Shown here one piece after another: positions 51,174-58,217 of a DNA stretch of 64,000 nucleotides; position 1 is the stretch's first letter; every line of letters begins with the position of its first letter. This DNA is from Ruminococcus sp. Its GTDB lineage: Bacteria; Bacillota; Clostridia; Oscillospirales; Ruminococcaceae. Both the position numbers and the translations under genes were made by a program. The stretch spans positions 1-64,000 of the forward strand of contig JAIDUG010000050.1 in NCBI GenBank assembly GCA_029060305.1, written 5' to 3'. The notes beneath the pieces are model-generated. The model was not told where the DNA came from. It did no database searches and worked only from the letters and a program-made list of their open reading frames with translations.

Positions 51174-51953
51174 ATGAAAAAAATGAACGTATTCAGAAGA
51201 GTTATCACAGCTATCACAACAGCTATTATGACAGTAAGTGCAAGCGGTCTCGCATTCAACACATCAGCTACAAATGAAGAACCTGATTTCAATGAAATGG
51301 CTGACAGAATTGTTTATCTCGTAAACGAAGCAAGAGAAGAAGCAGGTTTAAAACCGATATATGCAGTTCCTTACCTCAGCGAAAGAGCAACAGTAAGAGC
51401 TGAAGAATGCACAGAAACTTTCAGTCATTCAAGAACAAACGGCGATTCTTTCTCAACAGTAGTTGATTATGAATCTGCACCATGGGAAAAAATAAGTGAA
51501 AATATCGCTGCTGGAATGAATACTCCCGAAGCTACTTTTGAACAGTGGAGAAATTCACCAAGTCACTGGGCAGCAATCATGAACCCTGAGTTTACACATA
51601 TGGGTGTCGGTATTGCTTATGACGAGGACAGCACTTACAAATGGTACTGGCAACAGCTCTTTATCAAAGTTGACACTTTTGAAAGACCGGACGGAAGTAT
51701 GGACGGTCAGTATATTCCTGACCAGTACACAATCGTTCCTCAGGCAACAGGCGATATTGACGGTGACGGCGTTATCGATTCATTCGACTATGTTCTTCTT
51801 TGCAGATACCTCAACAAACAGGTAACATTAAATCCCTTACAGGTTGAAAGTGCAGATATTCTTCAGGACGGCGTTATAAGCTATTCCGACGCTGCTTTCC
51901 TCAGAAAATACATTCTTGGTCAGATTAGTGAAGTGCCTGTTAAATTATTCTAA
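51174..51953 (+). CDS. Secreted CAP (SCP-like) protein with dockerin
   Basis: 259 residues: signal peptide (1-33), CAP domain (about 40-180) and a C-terminal type I dockerin (about 190-255). CAP motifs are seen: VNEAREEAGL, HSRTNGDSF, ENIAAG and NSPSHWAAIMNPEFTHMGVGI. The dockerin has two calcium loops, DIDGDGVIDSFDYVLL and DILQDGVISYSDAAFL; the second is less canonical (Q for DG-type). Dockerins bind cohesins of a scaffoldin, so this protein should be displayed on a cellulosome-type complex. AGGAGGA precedes the ATG. Confidence 0.93.
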   Translation: MKKMNVFRRVITAITTAIMTVSASGLAFNTSATNEEPDFNEMADRIVYLVNEAREEAGLKPIYAVPYLSERATVRAEECTETFSHSRTNGDSFSTVVDYESAPWEKISENIAAGMNTPEATFEQWRNSPSHWAAIMNPEFTHMGVGIAYDEDSTYKWYWQQLFIKVDTFERPDGSMDGQYIPDQYTIVPQATGDIDGDGVIDSFDYVLLCRYLNKQVTLNPLQVESADILQDGVISYSDAAFLRKYILGQISEVPVKLF

Positions 51954-51989
51954 AAATAACTATGTTTTCTTCATAATATCCTTCAAATA

Positions 51990-52020
51990 AAAAGCGGTTG
52001 ATTATATCAACCGTTTTTTA
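51990..52020. terminator. Bidirectional terminator
   Basis: CGGTTGAT-TAT-ATCAACCG with T runs on both strands, between two convergent genes. Confidence 0.88.
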
Positions 52021-52036
52021 TTATATAAAAATTTTT

Positions 52037-52696
52037 TCATTTCTTTGTAATAATCGTATCGTCCTTTTTGTAGATACTGTTTTCCGGAATAACTCCACGT
52101 ACACAGCTTGTGGGATAGATATTTGAGTGACGACCTACAACAGTACCAGGATTCAGAACGCTGTTACAGCCGACCTCTACAAAGTCGCCGACCATTGCAC
52201 CTATTTTTTTAATACCTGTTATAATTGTTTCCTCGCCTTTGATAACAACGTTTGTTTTGTCCGACTTGACATTTGAAGTTATAGAACCTGCTCCCATATG
52301 GGATTTATAACCGAGAATACTGTCGCCTACATAGTTATAGTGCGGAGTTTGTACGTTATCGAAAATAATAACGTTTTTCAACTCGACGGAGTTTCCGATA
52401 ACGCAGTTTTTTCCGACCAACGCACTTCCACGTATAAAAGCACAGTGACGGACTTCTGTTTCCGCACCGATTATGCACGGAGAACCAATATAAGCTGTCG
52501 GATAAACGTTAGCTGTCTTGTGAATCCATACGTTTTCAAAAGGGTTGTCGTATTCATCACGAGGGAGAATTTTGCCGAGTTCAATAATAAAATCGCTGAT
52601 ACCTTTGAGGGCTTCCCAAGGATATGTGAATTTACTCAGGTACTCAGATGCGGAAGTATGACCTAAATCATACAAATCATTAATAGTGACTTTCAT
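52037..52696 (-). CDS. Left-handed beta-helix acyltransferase-like protein (GlmU C-terminal type)
   Basis: A 219-residue hexapeptide-repeat protein. After an N-terminal helical cap (1-60) come repeated isoleucine/valine-rich hexapeptides (VWIHKTANVYPTAYIGSPCIIG..., VIGNSVELKNVI, GAMVGDFVEVGCNSVLNPGTVVG). It resembles the acetyltransferase half of GlmU and related sugar-nucleotide enzymes without the uridylyltransferase domain. It may acetylate an amino sugar. Own consensus promoter; monocistronic. Confidence 0.82.
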   Translation of the reverse strand: MKVTINDLYDLGHTSASEYLSKFTYPWEALKGISDFIIELGKILPRDEYDNPFENVWIHKTANVYPTAYIGSPCIIGAETEVRHCAFIRGSALVGKNCVIGNSVELKNVIIFDNVQTPHYNYVGDSILGYKSHMGAGSITSNVKSDKTNVVIKGEETIITGIKKIGAMVGDFVEVGCNSVLNPGTVVGRHSNIYPTSCVRGVIPENSIYKKDDTIITKK

Positions 52697-52733
52697 ATAA
52701 ATTCAGCTCCTTTTCTGAAAATTCAATAATAAT

Positions 52734-52762
52734 ATTATAATACTAATATAGTCACTTGTCAA
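52734..52762 (-). promoter_or_regulatory. Promoter of the hexapeptide-repeat gene
   Basis: Minus strand TTGACA (52762-52757), 17 bp, TATAAT (52739-52734). Confidence 0.82.
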
Positions 52763-52798
52763 CTATTACTGGTATTTTTATGAAATTGCAAATTAGTC

Positions 52799-52827
52799 TT
52801 TACTTTTTGATTGAAGTGTGGTAAAAT
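52799..52827 (+). promoter_or_regulatory. Promoter of the SGNH hydrolase gene
   Basis: TTTACT (52799-52804), 17 bp, TAAAAT (52822-52827) with GTGG before it. Confidence 0.6.
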
Positions 52828-52860
52828 ATAACTGAATCATTAAAAAAGGAAGTCCTTATT

Positions 52861-53982
52861 ATGAAAAAAAGTTTTATAAATAAAACAATGCTTACAATAT
52901 CGTTTTTAGTATCGGCTGTCGCTGTAGTTTCGGTATGCACTTCATGTCAGGGAAACAACTCTCCGGAAGATGATAATATTTCCGTCATAAATATGGAAAG
53001 TATTTCGGAAACAGTAACCGAATCAACAGTTTCTACAGAAGATATAATACCACCTGTTACAGAAATACCGTCCGATACAGTAACGACTTTACTGTCTTAC
53101 TCTTCGGAAGAATATGCTATACCTGAAACAGAAGTTTCCACGGTCGCAGAAACTTCTGCTGAATCCTCAACTACCCATATTATCAGTGTTCCGACCGGTA
53201 CGCAAAAGCCGGTTACAAAACCACCTGTAACAAGTTATGATGTATGGCCTCCGGTAACGCAGAGACAGATAGACCAGACCATTCCTACAAATGGACACAA
53301 TGACAGGGAAATAACTACAACTACTATTGCACCTACTGCTGGTTCTTATGTTGGAGATTCTCCTAATAGTGCTTTTTATCAGGAAAGAATTGCCATAGCA
53401 GGCGATTCAATAGCTTACGGTTTTGACGCTTACGGATATATTCCTGCCTCCCACAATATAGCAAAAGAATCTGTATCAATGTGGAATATTGATTATTTCA
53501 CTTTCAATACCGGTATGGGACTTGTCGACAGTGTGGCTTACATAAACCCGTCAATCCTTTATATGTCAATGGGTATGAACGATGTAAACAACTCAACAGC
53601 GGAAGAGTTTGCAGAAAGATACAAGAATACTATTTATGACATAAGAAACAGATGTCCGGATATAAATATAATCGTTGCCGGAATAACTCCTGTATCGGAA
53701 GATTCTGATTTTGTCAACAACAATACTATAATGTCATTCAACACTGCACTTGAAGAAATGGTAACTGCGATAGATTCAAACCATGTGTATTATTTTGACG
53801 CTTATTCTATAGTTGCCGACCCTGAAACAAATGACCTCCGTCCCGAATGTACAGGCGGTGACGGTATACATCTTGTCTCATCTTGCTATTACGATTTCCT
53901 TGATGAACTTTTTGAAATGCTTGACGATACACCGGTCAAGGAAAACATTGAAAAAGTGGAACAAAATAATGTTGCTCAATAA
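52861..53982 (+). CDS. Secreted SGNH/GDSL hydrolase with Ser/Thr/Pro-rich linker
   Basis: 373 residues: hydrophobic export signal (1-27) ending in a possible lipobox-like CTSC, a Thr/Ser/Glu/Pro-rich linker (about 35-165), and an SGNH hydrolase domain (about 170-360). Catalytic blocks: GDSIAYGF (Ser), SMGMND (Asn) and DGIHL (Asp-His). A carbohydrate or peptidoglycan O-acetyl esterase role is typical for such exported enzymes. The end overlaps the next gene by 14 nt. Confidence 0.87.
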   Translation: MKKSFINKTMLTISFLVSAVAVVSVCTSCQGNNSPEDDNISVINMESISETVTESTVSTEDIIPPVTEIPSDTVTTLLSYSSEEYAIPETEVSTVAETSAESSTTHIISVPTGTQKPVTKPPVTSYDVWPPVTQRQIDQTIPTNGHNDREITTTTIAPTAGSYVGDSPNSAFYQERIAIAGDSIAYGFDAYGYIPASHNIAKESVSMWNIDYFTFNTGMGLVDSVAYINPSILYMSMGMNDVNNSTAEEFAERYKNTIYDIRNRCPDINIIVAGITPVSEDSDFVNNNTIMSFNTALEEMVTAIDSNHVYYFDAYSIVADPETNDLRPECTGGDGIHLVSSCYYDFLDELFEMLDDTPVKENIEKVEQNNVAQ

Positions 53983-54457
53983 AAAACAATATAATTATAT
54001 TTGGAACAAAATAGACATTGAATTGAAATTCTATCCAAATTGTAATTACAGAGGACACTCTTTTAATGTAAAACTGCCGTTTGAAATAAACAGACCCTAT
54101 GTCGTATATGACATTGAAAATATGACAGATGAACAACTCAGCATTATGGACGATATAATAAGAGAATGTTTCATAGAAATAACTGACAAAAACGACAGAA
54201 TATATGCTCTTGACTGGCAACACGCCGGATTTATCTACAATCCACGCAACTTAAACGAACAAAAAGGTGAAAACGGTCGTTTTTTTCCGTGTTTTTATCC
54301 CGATGGTGACTATTACTTTTTCATAAGCAAAGATTTCCGCTTCGGCTATCTCGGACACCCTTGGCGACAAGAAGTATGGATTTTCGGTACTGACCTTATC
54401 AATAATATTTCCAGCAAAGTTCACCTACTTGGCTGGGTTGAACTAAAGAAAGGATAA
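53969..54457 (+). CDS. DUF2716-like protein
   Basis: A 162-residue soluble protein. The C-terminal half has FYPDGDYYFFISKDFRFGYLGHPW and EVWIFGTDLI, which resemble DUF2716 proteins, often small genes of unknown function next to toxins. The match is from memory. The track ORF starts 52 codons upstream within the SGNH gene; ATG 53969 with AAGTGG before it is the plausible start. Confidence 0.65.
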   Translation: MLLNKKQYNYIWNKIDIELKFYPNCNYRGHSFNVKLPFEINRPYVVYDIENMTDEQLSIMDDIIRECFIEITDKNDRIYALDWQHAGFIYNPRNLNEQKGENGRFFPCFYPDGDYYFFISKDFRFGYLGHPWRQEVWIFGTDLINNISSKVHLLGWVELKKG

Positions 54458-54491
54458 TATTTAGAACAGACTTATTTCAAAAAAAATGATT

Positions 54492-54531
54492 AAAAAACCT
54501 GAGAACTTAAAAATTCTCAGGTCTTTTTTTA
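54492..54531. terminator. Bidirectional terminator
   Basis: ACCTGAGAA / TTCTCAGGT stem with T runs on both sides; shared by the DUF2716-like gene and glmS. Confidence 0.88.
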
Positions 54532-56370
54532 TTATTCTACTGTAACACTCTTTGCGAGATTACGTGGCTTGTCAACGTCATAACCCTTTGCGACAGATAC
54601 ATAATATCCTAAAAGCTGTAACGGTACTACTGAAAGACTTCCTGCAAAAAGCGGATTTGTCTTTGGAATATACACAGTAAAGTCAGCAGTATCTTCCATA
54701 TTGTAGTTGCCGTAAGTTGTAAGACCCATAAGTGAAGCTCCACGGCTCTTTACCTCAACCATATTGCTTACTGTTTTTTCGTAAAGGTCGGGCTGTGTGA
54801 GTACGCTTATAACAAATATTCCGTCCTCAATCAGACTGATAGGACCGTGTTTCAGTTCACCTGCTGCATAAGCCTCTGAATGAATATAGCTGAGTTCTTT
54901 CATTTTGAGACTTCCTTCAAGACTTATTGCGTAATCAATACCACGTCCGATAAAGAAAGCATCTTTAGCACCGGCGAGCTTATTTGCAAACCACTGTATA
55001 CGCTCCTTGTCCTCAAGGACTTTTTCGATTTTTTCCGGAATAGTGTAAAGTTCTTCAACCATTTCTTTGCAGAGTTCGGGAGTAATTTCTTCTCTTGCAA
55101 GTGCAAATTTCATTGCAAGAAGATAGCCTGCTATCAACTGTGTACTGTAAGCCTTTGTAGTAGCAACGGAAATTTCAGGACCTGCAAGGGTATAGAAAAC
55201 ATTGTCCGCTTCACGTGCAATTGACGAACCGACAACATTGACAATGCCGAGAGTTTTCACACCACATTCCTTAGCCTGTCGGAGTGCCGCAAGACTGTCA
55301 GCCGTTTCACCTGACTGACTTATTATTATAACAAGACTGTTTTCAGCAAGTTTCATTTTTCTGTACCTGAACTCTGAAGCGAGTTCAACTCTTACAGAAA
55401 GTGAAGTGAGTTCTTCCATTACGTACTGAATAGCCATTCCTACATAATAAGCTGAACCACACGCAACAATATAAACTTTATTCAAATCTTTTATTTCTTC
55501 GTCTGTCAAACCGACTTCGCTGAAATCTATCCTGCCATCCTTTACAACGGAATTTATTGTATCACGTACAACTTTCGGCTGTTCGTAAATTTCTTTAAGA
55601 ATGAAATGCTCATAACCGCCCTTTTCAGCGGATTCAGCGTCCCACTTTATCTCAGTGAGTTCTTTCTGAATTTCCTCACGGTCGATATTGTAGAAAGTTG
55701 CTTTACCCTTTTCAAGTTTTGCAATTTCCATATTGCCTATATAGTAAACGTTGCGTGTATACTTCAGAATTGCAGGAACGTCAGAAGCAACATAAGTTTC
55801 GCCGTCGGTAACGCCGATAATCATAGGACTTTCCTTGCGTGCAGTGTAAATTTCGGTCGGATAGTCCCTGAACATTATAGCAAGTGCATATGAACCTCTT
55901 ATTCTTATCATAGCACGGGCGATTGCATCAACAGCACCCGAATTATATTTCTTATAATAATAGTCAACAAGTTTTATAGCAACTTCCGTATCGGTCTGCG
56001 AAATGAATGTATAACCGTTTTTAGAAAGTTTTTCCCTGAGTTCCTGATAATTTTCAATAATTCCGTTGTGAACGCCTATAACATTTTCGTCGTCACTTGC
56101 GTGAGGGTGAGCATTGAGAGTGGACGGCTCGCCGTGAGTAGCCCATCTTGTATGACCGATACCGCAACAACCTTTTACAGCATCACCGGCATTTGTCATT
56201 TCTTTGAGAACCTTTAATTTGCCTTTTGCTTTTACTATTTCCGTCTCGTTTTCGCCGTCACGAACAGCTATTCCGGCTGAATCATAACCTCTGTATTCAA
56301 GTTTTGAAAGACCGTCAAGCAGTATCGGACCAGCCTGTTTGCTTCCTGTAAAGCCTACTATTCCGCACAT
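54532..56370 (-). CDS. glmS: Glutamine-fructose-6-phosphate aminotransferase
   Basis: A 612-residue enzyme making glucosamine-6-phosphate, the first step to UDP-GlcNAc. N-terminal glutaminase with catalytic Cys2 (MCGIVGFTG), and two SIS domains (SQSGETADSL, ATTKAYSTQ). The C-terminal AKSVTVE is typical. Only 46 nt separate it from the upstream SPFH gene, so there is no room for the roughly 170-nt glmS ribozyme found before glmS in many Firmicutes. Confidence 0.97.
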   Translation of the reverse strand: MCGIVGFTGSKQAGPILLDGLSKLEYRGYDSAGIAVRDGENETEIVKAKGKLKVLKEMTNAGDAVKGCCGIGHTRWATHGEPSTLNAHPHASDDENVIGVHNGIIENYQELREKLSKNGYTFISQTDTEVAIKLVDYYYKKYNSGAVDAIARAMIRIRGSYALAIMFRDYPTEIYTARKESPMIIGVTDGETYVASDVPAILKYTRNVYYIGNMEIAKLEKGKATFYNIDREEIQKELTEIKWDAESAEKGGYEHFILKEIYEQPKVVRDTINSVVKDGRIDFSEVGLTDEEIKDLNKVYIVACGSAYYVGMAIQYVMEELTSLSVRVELASEFRYRKMKLAENSLVIIISQSGETADSLAALRQAKECGVKTLGIVNVVGSSIAREADNVFYTLAGPEISVATTKAYSTQLIAGYLLAMKFALAREEITPELCKEMVEELYTIPEKIEKVLEDKERIQWFANKLAGAKDAFFIGRGIDYAISLEGSLKMKELSYIHSEAYAAGELKHGPISLIEDGIFVISVLTQPDLYEKTVSNMVEVKSRGASLMGLTTYGNYNMEDTADFTVYIPKTNPLFAGSLSVVPLQLLGYYVSVAKGYDVDKPRNLAKSVTVE

Positions 56371-56416
56371 ATATTTTCCTCCAATTATAAAAATTCATAG
56401 TAAATTAAATTCCGGA

Positions 56417-57775
56417 CTATTTAAGCTGTTCGCCACATTCGGGGCAGAATTTCGGAATATTATTCGTATCGGAAGTAGTCCAGCCACAAGTCCTGCATAA
56501 GAACGTTTTTTTAACGGACTGTCTGGGACTTCCACATTCTGCACAGAATTTACCTGTATTTTCAGCACCACAGGAACATTTCCACGAACCTGAAGCCACG
56601 GGTTTCGGTGAACCGCACTCAGAACAGAATTTACCTGTATTCTCAGAACCACACGAACATTTCCATGAACCTGAAGCCACAAGTTTCGGCGAACCGCAGT
56701 TAGCACAGAATTTTCCGGTATTGTTTGTACCGCATGAACATTTCCAAGAATTTACATTATTCTGCTGTTGCTGTTGACCCATCTGGAAAAGTGACTGTGC
56801 GTTGAGACCGCCTGCCTGCTGAGCCATATTCATTCCGTAGAATCCCATAGCTGAGCCTCCGGAATTTCCAGCGGCGGTAGTCATTGCGTTTGCCTGAGCG
56901 TTTACAAGCATTGCGGCAGCATTTGAAGGGTCTCTGTTCCATGCAGTATCTTCAAACTTCTTTATTCTGTCCTCGTCGTCCTTAGAAATAGTTACGGAAT
57001 TTATAGCTACAGAAACTACTTCAAGACCTCTTTTTTCGCTCCACTGCGGAGAGAGAACACTTCCCATAGCGTTTGAAAGTTCAACGGTGTGTAACGGAAG
57101 TTCGTCATATCTGAGACCGTTTTGTGAAAGTTTTGCAAAAGCAGGATTAAGGGCGTTAAGAAACTCTGATTTCAACTGCTGGTCGATATTTGAACGAGTG
57201 TACGCACTGGAAACGTTACCGCATACATTTGTATAGAAAAGCAGAGGGTCGTTTATTCGGTAAGAGAATACGCCGTTACAGCGTACACCTACAGTAAAAC
57301 TTCTGCCGATGTCATTGTAAGTCATTCTGAACGGTACAGGGTTCTGAGTACCGAATTTGTTGTCAGTAAGTTCCTTAAGATTGAAATAGTAAACTCTCTG
57401 GTCGTGTGCGGTATCTCCACCGTAAGAAAAACGTTTTCCGATAACCTTGAAAGTCTCCTTGATATTTTTTCCGAGACTGCCACCGAAAAGACTGGGTTCT
57501 GTTGACATATCATAAACGTATTCGCCTGGGACGGCACATACTTCCACCACTTGTCCTTGGTCAACGATAATCATACACTGACCGTCACTTACAGCAATTT
57601 TACTGCCATTTGTGATGATATTGTCGTTGCCTTTGTTTGCAGAAAATGTACCTGTTTTCTTTTTGCCCTTTACAACAAGAACGTCAGCAGGAAGTGCATC
57701 ACAATAGAAAAACTCTTTCCATGTATCGCCTAAAGTTGAAGCTGTTGCCACAACAGCTGCCTGAATAAGTCCCAT
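56417..57775 (-). CDS. SPFH-domain protein with three tandem zinc ribbons
   Basis: 452 residues: an SPFH / virion-core-like domain (about 1-300), a Gln/Asn-rich spacer (MGQQQQQN), three nearly identical 27-residue units (WKCSCG..NTGKFC..CGSP), and a final C-x2-C...C-x2-C ribbon (CRTCGW and CPECGE). Relatives without membrane anchor are known as YdjI-type proteins of unknown role, often with stress or phage-shock genes. Start at ATG 57775 behind AAAGGAG. It heads an operon with glmS. Confidence 0.85.
   Translation of the reverse strand: MGLIQAAVVATASTLGDTWKEFFYCDALPADVLVVKGKKKTGTFSANKGNDNIITNGSKIAVSDGQCMIIVDQGQVVEVCAVPGEYVYDMSTEPSLFGGSLGKNIKETFKVIGKRFSYGGDTAHDQRVYYFNLKELTDNKFGTQNPVPFRMTYNDIGRSFTVGVRCNGVFSYRINDPLLFYTNVCGNVSSAYTRSNIDQQLKSEFLNALNPAFAKLSQNGLRYDELPLHTVELSNAMGSVLSPQWSEKRGLEVVSVAINSVTISKDDEDRIKKFEDTAWNRDPSNAAAMLVNAQANAMTTAAGNSGGSAMGFYGMNMAQQAGGLNAQSLFQMGQQQQQNNVNSWKCSCGTNNTGKFCANCGSPKLVASGSWKCSCGSENTGKFCSECGSPKPVASGSWKCSCGAENTGKFCAECGSPRQSVKKTFLCRTCGWTTSDTNNIPKFCPECGEQLK
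56525..56749 (-). repeat. Three 81-bp zinc-ribbon repeats
   Basis: Units 56749-56669, 56668-56588 and 56587-56525 (last partial) code for WKCSCG..NTGKFC..CGSP. Length variation by recombination is possible. Confidence 0.85.
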
Positions 57776-57819
57776 AATTTTAACTCCTTTCAAAAAGCCT
57801 TTTTATATATTGTATATTC

Positions 57820-57848
57820 ATTATAACATATTTACGTATAAATTGCAC
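57820..57848 (-). promoter_or_regulatory. Promoter of the SPFH-glmS operon
   Basis: Minus strand GTGCAA, 17 bp, TATAAT (57825-57820) with ATGT before it (extended -10). Confidence 0.55.
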
Positions 57849-57875
57849 GGCTTTTAAGAAAATTTATATTTTTAA

Positions 57876-58217
57876 CTATTCCCAGCTTTTCCACACGTCC
57901 GGACAGTAACCAATAGTAGCTTTTTTTCCGTTACGTACAACAGGCGTTTTTATCAAAGACTGATTTTCAAAAACTTTTTCTTCTTTGTCGCCGTCGGAGA
58001 GATATTTAATAAGTGCAAGTAAATCCTTGTTTTTTGCATTTTCGTCAACCATACTGTCGATACCGCCGACAGACTGTTTCACGCTGTTAAACTCTCCCCT
58101 GCTCATACCTTTTTCTTTCATATCGATAAGCTGATATTTTATACGTCTCTCCTTGAAAAAACGTTCAGCCTTTCTTGTATCCTGACATTTTTTCGTACCG
58201 AATATCTGTATATTCAT
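57876..58217 (-). CDS. ArsC/Spx-family thioredoxin-fold protein
   Basis: 113 residues of the ArsC superfamily, with the single redox Cys in GTKKCQDTRKAE (residues 7-18) and the family block TPVVRNGKKATIGY. A C-x2-C Spx switch is absent, so it is closer to the YffB/ArsC-like branch; the substrate is unknown. The ATG abuts the GH3 stop, and its AGGAGG lies within the GH3 gene. Confidence 0.87.
   Translation of the reverse strand: MNIQIFGTKKCQDTRKAERFFKERRIKYQLIDMKEKGMSRGEFNSVKQSVGGIDSMVDENAKNKDLLALIKYLSDGDKEEKVFENQSLIKTPVVRNGKKATIGYCPDVWKSWE

Noticed and set aside
53813-54457. 214-residue version of the DUF2716-like protein
   Set aside because: The first 52 codons overlap the SGNH hydrolase catalytic end in another frame; start at 53969 is better placed.
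56371-56416. glmS ribozyme
   Set aside because: The gap before glmS is only 46 nt and has no matching core.
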